A DNA stretch of 29,063 bases from Ruminococcaceae bacterium UBA1767 (GTDB lineage: Bacteria; Bacillota; Clostridia; Oscillospirales; Acutalibacteraceae): contig DCGX01000006.1 of NCBI GenBank assembly GCA_002315505.1, positions 19,964 through 49,026 of the forward strand. Reading direction: 5' to 3'. Under the pieces are notes generated by a model that did no database searches, had not been told where the DNA came from, and saw only the letters and a list, made by a program, of their open reading frames with translations. Position 1 is the stretch's first letter. Each line of letters starts with the position of its first letter. Below are positions 22,685 through 29,063 of this stretch, piece after piece. The translations under genes were made by a program, and so were the position numbers.

Positions 22685-23344
22685 ATGCTGAATTTTGATA
22701 ATGAAATCGAAAAATATCGTCGTGAGCTTCTGGAATTTTCCAGAATGAGCAAAATCAATGAAGTACCTGTTGAGGAGGAAGAAAGGGAACCCGAAGTGCT
22801 GAGAGAAGAAATATCTGCCGAGCCGATACATATTGAAGAGGCTGTACCCGCCTCAGCTGAAGTAACACAGGCAAGTATTTACGAGCCGGAGGCACTGCCT
22901 GCTATGGCGACTCCTGCAGAAAATTACGCAGACTTTCTTGCTAAAAACAGTGCAAAGGGTCAGATGAAGGTACAGGTTACCATTGCAGGTACTATTCCGC
23001 TTCCGAATGCAAACGTGTCGGTTTCCGCTCAGTTAGCCGACGGAGAAAGGGAGCTGTACAACGGCTATACCGACATCGACGGAATTATTGACCCGATCAA
23101 CCTGCCCGCTCCGCCCGTTAGTCTTTCCTATGATGAGAACGGAACAACTGTTCCGTATGCGGTATACACAATAAGGGTTACGCATCCCGATTTTTCACCT
23201 GCTGAGTTCAGGAATGCACCTGTATTTGATTCAATAAAATCAATTCAGCCTGTTACTCTTGTTCCGATTACAGAAAACGGAGATATCCCAGGCAAAACTC
23301 TTGTGCAGAATCCACCCATGGAGCTTTTCGGAGGTGAAAACTAA
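22685..23344 (+). CDS. SleC prodomain-like protein (spore cortex hydrolase partner)
   Basis: 219 residues. The ATG at 22685 is 8 bases after AAAGGAGG; the in-frame start at 22661 lies before it and is rejected. Residues 1-25 look helical, 29-70 are an acidic Glu-rich linker, and 92-196 form a beta-rich domain (PNANVSVSA, YTDIDGIIDPINLPAPP, VPYAVYTIRVTHPDF, SIQPVTLVPI). That pattern resembles, from memory, the N-terminal propeptide of clostridial SleC, which keeps the cortex enzyme inactive until Csp proteases cut it. Here it appears as a separate protein whose stop overlaps the start of a SleC-like enzyme gene (TAATG). A carboxypeptidase regulatory-like fold is the general alternative. No signal peptide is present, as expected for proteins made inside the forespore or mother cell. 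Confidence 0.65.
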   Translation: MLNFDNEIEKYRRELLEFSRMSKINEVPVEEEEREPEVLREEISAEPIHIEEAVPASAEVTQASIYEPEALPAMATPAENYADFLAKNSAKGQMKVQVTIAGTIPLPNANVSVSAQLADGERELYNGYTDIDGIIDPINLPAPPVSLSYDENGTTVPYAVYTIRVTHPDFSPAEFRNAPVFDSIKSIQPVTLVPITENGDIPGKTLVQNPPMELFGGEN

Positions 23345-24684
23345 TGGCCGCACCCACACCTGTTGTACCGCAGTACATTACCGTTCATTTAGGTGCTCCG
23401 GATTCAAATGCAAAAAACATCACGGTTCCGTTTGCACAATACATCAAAAATGTTGCCTCAAGCGAAATCTATCCCACGTGGCCCGAAAACGCAATCCGAG
23501 CCAACATTTATGCCGAAATTTCCTTTGCCCTCAACAGAATTTATACTGAATACTATCGTTCAAAGGGCTATGATTTTGACATAACAAATTCAACTCAATA
23601 CGATCAGTTCTATGTGCCGGGCAGAGATATTTTTGAAAACATAAGCAGAATCGTTGACGAGATATTTAACGATTACGTTGTCAAGCAGGGACAGGTTCAG
23701 CCGTATTTCACCCAGTACTGTGCAGGCTCGTGTGACGGACTTTCGCAATGGGGTACTGTTCCGCTTGCAAGAAGCGGTCTTACTCCATATCAGATTCTTC
23801 AGCGATACTACGGCAACGATATCAACATCGTTGAGAATGCGCCGATTAAATCAAATACCGAATCCTATCCCGGTCGACCGCTGAAATTAGGCTCTGCAGG
23901 TGAAGAGGTCATTGACATTCAGCGACAGCTCAACCGAATTGCTCTCAACTACCCTTCTATACCCACTATTCCCGAAACCTATGGCATTTTTGAAGCAACA
24001 ACACAGAAGGCCGTCAAACAGTTTCAAAAGATTTTCAACCTTGCGCAGGATGGAATTGTCGGCAAGCAGACGTGGTACAAAATCATTCAGATTTATAACG
24101 GAATCAAGGGACTTTCCGAATTATATACCGAGGGTATTTCCATTACGGAAGCTCAAAGAAGATTTTCCACCGTACTGAAAAAAGGTGATACGGGAAATCC
24201 CGTCAGAATAATTCAGTACTACCTTGCATTTTTAGGCTACTTTAATCCGAATTTGCCTCAAATCAGTGTTGACGGATATTTCGGAGATGAAACAAGAGAC
24301 GCTATCCTCACCTTTCAAAAGCTCTACGGACTGGATATTGACGGAATTGTCGGCAGAGATACGTGGAACAAAATACAGGATGCATACAACAGCCTGTTCA
24401 ATTCATTACCCGACGAATACAAGCGCTATTCATCGTTGATTTATCCCGGTTACTACATTACTACGGGTGCACGTGGTCAGTCTGTTGAGCAGGTACAAAA
24501 ATTTATTAATGCAATTTCAAAACAAAACCCGTCAATTCCGAGCGTTGATGTTGACGGAATATACGGTCCTTCAACTGAAGCGGCGGTAAAGATTTTTCAA
24601 ACTCAGAACGGAATAACTCCTACAGGACAGGTCGGTGCAATAACATGGAACGCTCTTGCCAAAGGATATAATTCCGCTACTTAG
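23344..24684 (+). CDS. sleC: SleC-like cortex-lytic enzyme: SpoIID domain plus three peptidoglycan-binding repeats
   Basis: 446 residues. Residues about 10-165 form a SpoIID/LytB lytic transglycosylase domain: VASSEIYPTWPENAIRA holds the expected catalytic Glu41, then DITNSTQYDQFY and GLSQWGTVPLARSG and ILQRYYG. Three PG_binding_1 repeats follow at about 180-246, 279-345 and 376-441, each with a DGIxGxxT-type centre and a terminal W. Clostridial SleC has a SpoIID-type domain and a PG-binding domain, and this N-terminal region closely resembles it as I recall it. SleC breaks cortex peptidoglycan in germination. Unlike SleC the prodomain is not part of the chain but seems to be the upstream protein. 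No signal peptide is seen. A GerA-family gene follows. Confidence 0.85.
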   Translation: MAAPTPVVPQYITVHLGAPDSNAKNITVPFAQYIKNVASSEIYPTWPENAIRANIYAEISFALNRIYTEYYRSKGYDFDITNSTQYDQFYVPGRDIFENISRIVDEIFNDYVVKQGQVQPYFTQYCAGSCDGLSQWGTVPLARSGLTPYQILQRYYGNDINIVENAPIKSNTESYPGRPLKLGSAGEEVIDIQRQLNRIALNYPSIPTIPETYGIFEATTQKAVKQFQKIFNLAQDGIVGKQTWYKIIQIYNGIKGLSELYTEGISITEAQRRFSTVLKKGDTGNPVRIIQYYLAFLGYFNPNLPQISVDGYFGDETRDAILTFQKLYGLDIDGIVGRDTWNKIQDAYNSLFNSLPDEYKRYSSLIYPGYYITTGARGQSVEQVQKFINAISKQNPSIPSVDVDGIYGPSTEAAVKIFQTQNGITPTGQVGAITWNALAKGYNSAT

Positions 24685-24743
24685 AATATTTTCACATTTT
24701 CCGAGAATAATATCTTCATACAAATCAGCCACGGGGTTATTTT

Positions 24744-26168
24744 ATGAACGATAATTTTTTATTCTCGGATGTCTTTATTTATAACGAAAATATGCTTGAT
24801 AATTATTTTCGTGTTAATCGTAATTTTGACGTTGTTAACACAAGATTTATAGCGGCAGGCAGACAGGCAAAGCTGTACTTCATTGACGGCTTTATCGACA
24901 GTGAAACCTCGGAGCAGGTCAAGAGCTTTATGATGCACCTTAATAATATCAAACTCGAAAATATTACGGCGCAACAATTTTCCGAGCAGGTAATTCCATA
25001 CATTGAGCTTGAAATATGTGACGATATTGATAAGCTCGCCTCTGTAGTTTATGCAGGTGCAATTCTGCTGATTATCGAAGGCTTCAGCACGGGATTTTTA
25101 GTCAAAACACGCTCATACCCCAAGAGAAGCGTTGAAGAGCCGGACAATGACAAAGTACTTCGGGGTGCACATGACGGCTTTGTCGAATCGTTATTAATTA
25201 ATTCCTCACTTATCCGAAGAAGAATTCGTGACCGAGATATGATTATGGAAACGCATAAGGCAGGTACAAAGTCGAAAACAGACATTTGCCTTTGCTACCT
25301 TGACAACCGTGCAGACAAAAAAATATTGGATAATCTTCGCAAGCGAATTGACGAAATTGACGTAAACACACTCAATATGAGCCAGGAAAGTCTTGTGGAG
25401 TGTCTTATAAAAAAGCAGAAGCTTAATCCCTTTCCTAAGGTCAGATACACAGAGCGACCCGATGCCGCCGCCTCGTGCATTGCAGAAGGAAGCATAATTA
25501 TTCTTGTTGACAATTCACCTGCCGCCATGATTGTGCCGACAAGCTTTTTTGAGTTTTTACAGGACACGAACGATTATTATTTTCCTCCGACGGTCGGCAC
25601 TTATCTGCGAATTGTCCGTGCAATCATATTCGGACTTGCTTTGTTTTTGTCGCCAATATGGTATCTTCTGATAAAAAATCCCGATTTCATTCCCGAATGG
25701 ATGGATTTCGTTTCTATAAAGGAGCCTTATTCTGTTCCGATTATTGCTCAGCTTTTCGTAATCGAAATGGTCATTGACACACTGAAAATGGCATCATTAA
25801 ACACACCTAATTCGCTAAGCAATTCATTCAGCGTAATCGGAGCATTAGTCCTCGGCGAGCTTGCTGTTTCCGCAAGGCTGTTTTCATCCGAAATCGTCCT
25901 TTTAATGGCCTTTGTCGCAATCGCAAACTTTGCTCAGCCGAGCTTTGAACTCGGCTACGCATTCAAGCTCTCAAGAATGTTTATACTTCTGTGCACGGCA
26001 GTTTTTAATGTGAAGGGCTTTATTATCGGTACTCTCATTGTGTCCCTGTTAATGGTTTTCACCAAAACCATGACAGGCAGAGGCTATCTATATCCGCTTA
26101 TCCCTTTCAACGGAAAAGCAATGTCACGGCTTCTTTTCCGCCATTCAATCAGCAAGGACAATACTTGA
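24744..26168 (+). CDS. Spore germination protein, GerA/SpoVAF family
   Basis: 474 residues. The N-terminal soluble half has the family motifs SYPKRSVEEPDNDKVLRGAH and GFVESLLINSSLIRRRI, and NPFPKVRYTERPD precedes the membrane part. The C-terminal half, from about 290, has five or more membrane segments and includes APxYL-like PPTVGTYLRIVRA and SLNTPNSLSNSFSVIGALVLGE. GerA A-subunits and SpoVAF sit in the spore inner membrane and take part in germinant sensing or channel formation. The B and C subunits of a classic receptor are not next to it, so SpoVAF or an orphan A-subunit is likely. GGGGTT lies just upstream of the ATG. It follows the SleC-like gene by 59 bases. Confidence 0.92.
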   Translation: MNDNFLFSDVFIYNENMLDNYFRVNRNFDVVNTRFIAAGRQAKLYFIDGFIDSETSEQVKSFMMHLNNIKLENITAQQFSEQVIPYIELEICDDIDKLASVVYAGAILLIIEGFSTGFLVKTRSYPKRSVEEPDNDKVLRGAHDGFVESLLINSSLIRRRIRDRDMIMETHKAGTKSKTDICLCYLDNRADKKILDNLRKRIDEIDVNTLNMSQESLVECLIKKQKLNPFPKVRYTERPDAAASCIAEGSIIILVDNSPAAMIVPTSFFEFLQDTNDYYFPPTVGTYLRIVRAIIFGLALFLSPIWYLLIKNPDFIPEWMDFVSIKEPYSVPIIAQLFVIEMVIDTLKMASLNTPNSLSNSFSVIGALVLGELAVSARLFSSEIVLLMAFVAIANFAQPSFELGYAFKLSRMFILLCTAVFNVKGFIIGTLIVSLLMVFTKTMTGRGYLYPLIPFNGKAMSRLLFRHSISKDNT

Positions 26169-26193
26169 CAAATTCACGGTTATGGGTTAATCT
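26165..26193 (+). promoter_or_regulatory. Promoter of the lipoprotein gene, overlapping the germination gene's stop
   Basis: Perfect TTGACA (26165-26170), 17-bp spacer, TAATCT (26188-26193). The -35 contains the TGA stop of the GerA-family gene. The lipoprotein ATG is 15 bases past the -10, so the leader is very short. Confidence 0.6.
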
Positions 26194-26208
26194 AATATCG
26201 GTGATTGG

Positions 26209-26976
26209 ATGAAAAACAAACTGTTAATATTATTCATCGCTTCAGCCGTGCTTCTATCGACTTTTTCGTTTACTTCGTGCAGTAAAAAAGATAAAAACGC
26301 CGATATAGATTCAGATGAACAACGAAGCACAACGGTTGAGGCCTTTGAAATAACCGATATTCCCGTTGAAAAAAAGGATATTATTAAGCTGTTCAATCAA
26401 AGTGTTGACAATATTCGTTATTATGGTGAAGCATATACAAAAACCTTCAGCAGAACGATTACTGACATTGATGTTGAAAGCCTTAATACTGTTTCAAATT
26501 CCGTTGATGCGTTTAAATCAATCTTCGGACAAGCTGACCTTAAATATTACTACAATTATAAAAAATCCAAGGAAGAGTATCTCGGTAATCTTCCAAAAGC
26601 ACAGCTTGATGAGGATGAAGTTATTTCGGAAAAAATCGAGCAGGATGAAGATGTTATTACAATTTCATTTGAGTTAACCGCTGTAAAAAATCCGTCAGCT
26701 GAAAGCAGCTTTTCCAAGCTCTGCGATGACTATATCTCACCCGAAGATATTCAAGCTAACCTTAAGGAATTCAACTCAAAGGCCGGTGTTACTTCTGTCA
26801 CAGCTGACAACATACAGGTGGTTGCCCGGATAAACCGACTTACATCCAACCTGATTAAGTACACTGTAGAATTTAAAGAGAGCTTTAACCTTATTGATGT
26901 AACACTCGTTGACATTGCAGGCAAGGATGTTACGGCAAAATCAACGGTTAAGGTTGTGTATGATAATTTTTCTTAA
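26209..26976 (+). CDS. Lipoprotein related to the two other secreted proteins in the window
   Basis: 255 residues. A short signal peptide ends in the lipobox FTSC, with lipidated Cys24, so the protein should be tethered to the outer face of the membrane. A short acidic linker precedes a domain from about 55 to the end. KKDIIKLFNQSVDNIRYY resembles the YYNN opening of the 1448 and 27051 proteins, and an AxInR segment and beta-rich end sit at matching places; the similarity is weaker than between those two. It sits where a GerC lipoprotein could be expected behind a GerA gene, but I see no GerC features and it is shorter. GGTGATTGG before the ATG is the ribosome binding site. Confidence 0.8.
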   Translation: MKNKLLILFIASAVLLSTFSFTSCSKKDKNADIDSDEQRSTTVEAFEITDIPVEKKDIIKLFNQSVDNIRYYGEAYTKTFSRTITDIDVESLNTVSNSVDAFKSIFGQADLKYYYNYKKSKEEYLGNLPKAQLDEDEVISEKIEQDEDVITISFELTAVKNPSAESSFSKLCDDYISPEDIQANLKEFNSKAGVTSVTADNIQVVARINRLTSNLIKYTVEFKESFNLIDVTLVDIAGKDVTAKSTVKVVYDNFS

Positions 26977-27013
26977 AAAAGTAAAAAAACATATAGCAAT
27001 TAAGAATAATATA

Positions 27014-27022
27014 TGATATAAT
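27014..27022 (+). promoter_or_regulatory. Extended -10 promoter of the 27051 gene
   Basis: TGA followed by TATAAT (27017-27022), with a weak -35 (TAGCAA, 26994-26999). The arrangement matches that upstream of the related 1448 gene. Confidence 0.55.
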
Positions 27023-27050
27023 ATTTTAAATTGCTTTTTGAGGTGACAAA

Positions 27051-28064
27051 ATGAAAAATGACTGGAAAAAATTTACGATTACAATTTCTGTTTTACTCAT
27101 TGTCATTATTGCCTGTACAACAGTAAATGTAACTCTCAATAAACTTACAGAGAAGGTTTTCGTTTCTAATGATGGTTACAACAACAATAATTATGTGTCA
27201 TATGACCAGAATGGAAACGTAGTAGCTGATAACGGACAAGACGGTGGTTCAGTTGTCAACGGCGGAACAAATGTAAATGGTCAGCAGAATACTGCAACTA
27301 ACAATGCATCAGGCACAAATGTAAACTCAAACACGAACACGAACACAAATTCAGGAAGCAAGGTAAACGCAAATACCAACGCAAACACAAACAACGGCGG
27401 ACAGGTTACTCAGCAGCAGAGCTCAGCAAATCCAACCTCATATTCAAAGGCAGAGCTTGTTAACTACTACAACAACTGTTTGAAAAAAACTTACTCACAG
27501 CGTGCATTCACAGTTACCAAGACCGAAGTTGTTGACGTTCAGATTAAGTCACTTCTTCTCAACGGAAGTCAATCTAACTTCCTTCAGAACGCTGCAAACA
27601 GTATTCTTGAATCAAACAAGAAAAAAGCTGCTAATAATTCAGGTACAAAATCATTCAGTGGCGGCAACGTTGCAGATAACGAAAGATACATTCTTCCGAC
27701 AAATCTCTATGCTAACGCAGTAAGAAGCGCTTCAGCTTCAAAGAGCGGTTCAGGTTACGTTGTTAACTTCACACTTAACGCTGAAAGCTGTAACTTCACT
27801 ACCAAGCCACCTTACAACTCATCTTGTACCTTCCCTCTTGACATCAACGAGGTTGACCTCGGTAACTTAGGTCAGATTACATCTGCTAACTTCTATTATC
27901 CGGGTACAACACTTCAGGCTACAATTGACGGAAACGGCAGAGTTGTTAAAACTTATGTTGTAATGCCTCTTAACGTTACAAACGCTGAAGGTACAGGAGC
28001 AGGTCAGACTGTTACAGCTGAAATTTCAGGTCAGTGGCTGTGCACAAATATCTTTTCATTTTAA
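27051..28064 (+). CDS. Membrane-anchored secreted protein with Asn/Thr-rich stalk, paralogue of the 1448 protein
   Basis: 337 residues. One hydrophobic segment at about 9-25 (TITISVLLIVIIACTTV) without an obvious cleavage site suggests an N-terminal anchor. Residues 39-128 are a low-complexity Asn/Gly/Thr/Gln stalk (NTNTNTNSG type). The C-terminal domain (about 133-337) opens with KAELVNYYNNCLKKT, nearly the same as the opening of the 1448 protein (KADIATYYNNALNKV), and both have an ATxD segment followed by an alternating hydrophobic stretch. So the two share layout (anchor, unlike low-complexity stalk, same domain). GAGGTG precedes the ATG. It has its own promoter and terminator. Function is unknown; I know no named family. 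Confidence 0.85.
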   Translation: MKNDWKKFTITISVLLIVIIACTTVNVTLNKLTEKVFVSNDGYNNNNYVSYDQNGNVVADNGQDGGSVVNGGTNVNGQQNTATNNASGTNVNSNTNTNTNSGSKVNANTNANTNNGGQVTQQQSSANPTSYSKAELVNYYNNCLKKTYSQRAFTVTKTEVVDVQIKSLLLNGSQSNFLQNAANSILESNKKKAANNSGTKSFSGGNVADNERYILPTNLYANAVRSASASKSGSGYVVNFTLNAESCNFTTKPPYNSSCTFPLDINEVDLGNLGQITSANFYYPGTTLQATIDGNGRVVKTYVVMPLNVTNAEGTGAGQTVTAEISGQWLCTNIFSF

Positions 28065-28071
28065 TTAATCG

Positions 28072-28103
28072 AGGGCTCAGAAATGAGCCTTCTTTTATTT
28101 TTT
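28072..28103 (+). terminator. Rho-independent terminator of the 27051 gene
   Basis: GGCTCA (28074-28079) and TGAGCC (28084-28089) close a GAAA tetraloop, followed by TTCTTTTATTTTTT. Confidence 0.9.
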
Positions 28104-28141
28104 GCAAAATTTTATATATTTTATTAATGAGCATTTGATAT

Positions 28142-28171
28142 GAAAAACAGAGAAAAACGAAGAAAAACAGA
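28142..28171. repeat. Three phased A-tracts (10-bp tandem unit) upstream of the rplM promoter
   Basis: Three copies of a 10-bp unit GAAAAACRRA place A5 runs at 28143-28147, 28153-28157 and 28163-28167, exactly one helical turn apart. Further A-runs follow up to the -35. Such phasing bends DNA. Confidence 0.6.
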
Positions 28172-28210
28172 GATTGTAAAAGTTAAATTAAAAAATTGCA
28201 AAAAAAGGTG

Positions 28211-28239
28211 TTGACTTATTAAATAAGTTGTGTTAATAT
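28211..28239 (+). promoter_or_regulatory. Strong promoter of rplM-rpsI
   Basis: TTGACT (28211-28216), 17-bp spacer, TAATAT (28234-28239) with TGT directly before it (extended -10). The 34-base leader has no room for the known L13 leader structure. Confidence 0.85.
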
Positions 28240-28273
28240 ATTCGAGCATTAAAAATTATTTGGAGGTAGAATT

Positions 28274-28702
28274 ATGTCAACTTTTATGCCAAAAGCAGGC
28301 GAAGTAGCTCGCAAATGGTATGTGCTTGACGCTGCTGGAAAGCCACTCGGCCGTGTTGCTGCTGAGGCTGCTGTTCTTCTTCGCGGTAAGCATAAGCCGG
28401 AGTTCGCACCGCACGTTGATTGCGGTGACCACGTAATCGTTATCAATGCTGAGAAGGCTGTTCTTACAGGTAACAAGCTCAATCAGAAAATGTACTATCA
28501 TCACACAGGTTATATCGGCAACATGAAGAAGGTTAAGTACAGCACTCTCATGAACGCAAAGCCGACATTCGCAATGGAAAAGGCTATCAAGGGTATGATC
28601 CCTGATTCAGTTATCGGCCGTGAAGCACTCACAAGACTTCGTGTATACGCAGGTGCAGAACACTTGCACGCAGCACAGAAGCCTGAAGAGTGGGCATTTT
28701 AA
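28274..28702 (+). CDS. rplM: 50S ribosomal protein L13
   Basis: 142 residues, full length. L13 is an early assembly protein of the large subunit that binds 23S rRNA. Landmarks: RKWYVLDAAGKPLGRVAAEAA (13-33), FAPHVDCGDHVIVINA and YYHHTGYIGNMK, and the late segment AIKGMIP. GGAGGT precedes the ATG. The order rplM-rpsI with 18 bases between them is universal in bacteria. Codon use is biased toward CTT, GTT and GCT, as in highly expressed genes. Confidence 0.98.
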   Translation: MSTFMPKAGEVARKWYVLDAAGKPLGRVAAEAAVLLRGKHKPEFAPHVDCGDHVIVINAEKAVLTGNKLNQKMYYHHTGYIGNMKKVKYSTLMNAKPTFAMEKAIKGMIPDSVIGREALTRLRVYAGAEHLHAAQKPEEWAF

Positions 28703-28720
28703 TGAAGGGAGGCAACTTTA

Positions 28721-29063
28721 ATGTACGATTCAATTCCATACTTCTATGGCACAGGCCGTAGAAAGAAATCAGTAGCTCGTGTACGTGTTTATGCAGGTAC
28801 AGGTAAGGTTACAATCAATGACAGAGATATCGACGATTATTTCGGTCTTGAAACACTTAAGCTCATCGTTCGTCAGCCTCTCGAATTAACAGGCACAACT
28901 GAGAAGTTCGATATCGTTTGCCGTGTTAACGGTGGCGGTGTTACAGGTCAGGCTGGTGCTATCCGTCATGGTATCGCAAGAGCTCTTCTTCAGTATGACG
29001 AGGCTCTTCGTCCGGCACTCAAGAAGGCTGGATTCCTTACACGTGACCCACGTATGAAGGAAA
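28721..29063 (+). CDS. rpsI: 30S ribosomal protein S9, N-terminal part (cut by the window edge)
   Basis: An open frame of 114 codons from the ATG at 28721 to the window end, with GGGAGG upstream. The translation begins MYDSIPYFYGTGRRKKSVA, where GTGRRKxxVARV is the S9 signature, and continues with VNGGGVTGQAGAIRHGIARAL and LTRDPRMKE near the C-terminus of the family, so only the last 15-20 residues are missing. S9 contacts the P-site tRNA in the small subunit. Cotranscribed with rplM. Confidence 0.97.
   Translation, partial: MYDSIPYFYGTGRRKKSVARVRVYAGTGKVTINDRDIDDYFGLETLKLIVRQPLELTGTTEKFDIVCRVNGGGVTGQAGAIRHGIARALLQYDEALRPALKKAGFLTRDPRMKE

Noticed and set aside
26995..27035. AGCAATT/AATTGCT inverted repeat with T-tract as terminator of the lipoprotein gene
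   Set aside because: The stem is only 7 AT-rich pairs with a 27-nt loop that contains the next promoter's -10, so it is unlikely to fold or terminate well.
28240..28273. L13 autoregulatory leader RNA upstream of rplM
   Set aside because: Only 34 AT-rich bases separate the -10 from the start codon and no stem-loop is present.

Overview
The window looks like chromosome from a spore-forming, low-to-mid GC Firmicute. A clostridial Ruminococcaceae/Oscillospiraceae relative (Ruminococcus-like) is my best guess; genus is inference. The grounds are strong AGGAGG-type ribosome binding sites, sigma-A promoters with 17-18 bp spacers, a clostridial SleC-type cortex-lytic enzyme beside a GerA-family germination protein, and an intergenic cluster of stem-loop repeats of a kind common in gut Clostridia. 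I saw no phage, IS element, CRISPR array, tRNA or rRNA.

Left part (1-12000, mostly minus strand): the 5' part of a large secreted protein gene that runs off the left edge (1231 to 1), then a divergent gene for a secreted protein with an Ala-Asp-Pro repeat stalk (1448-2467, +). Three minus-strand transcription blocks follow. lon-engB (11962-8982) has its own promoter and terminator. gltX-glnS-membrane protein (8851-4792) also has a promoter and a terminator. A PIG-L-type deacetylase and a phosphohexomutase (4739-2516) sit directly behind that terminator without an obvious promoter.

Middle (12000-16600, plus strand): a ttcA-like tRNA thiolation gene diverges from lon under a promoter containing a 12-bp-arm inverted repeat, followed by an SGNH hydrolase gene, then uvrC. 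About 1.1 kb without genes (15519-16650) holds a dense set of short stem-loop repeats: two exact 83-bp copies, an inverted 33-bp copy, two copies of a composite unit and a 173-bp element with terminal inverted repeats. A degenerate end of the last element also lies at 13601-13628.

Right part (16600-29063, all plus): rsmD-coaD-coiled-coil protein-zinc ribbon, running without a visible terminator into a short polysaccharide set (GT4 glycosyltransferase, Wzy-like polymerase, single-chain Wzz/BY-kinase with a Tyr-Gly tail). A hairpin that looks like a terminator but also contains the next ribosome binding site separates this from a germination group: a SleC prodomain-like protein, a SleC-like SpoIID enzyme with three peptidoglycan-binding repeats, and a GerA/SpoVAF-family membrane protein. 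A lipoprotein and a membrane-anchored secreted protein follow, and both appear to share a C-terminal domain with the 1448-2467 protein, giving three related envelope proteins at the two ends of the window. The window closes with rplM and the start of rpsI.

The best candidates for something undescribed are the three-member secreted protein family, the split SleC arrangement next to polysaccharide genes, the terminator/ribosome-binding-site hairpin, the operator-like palindrome between lon and ttcA, and the modular repeat cluster.
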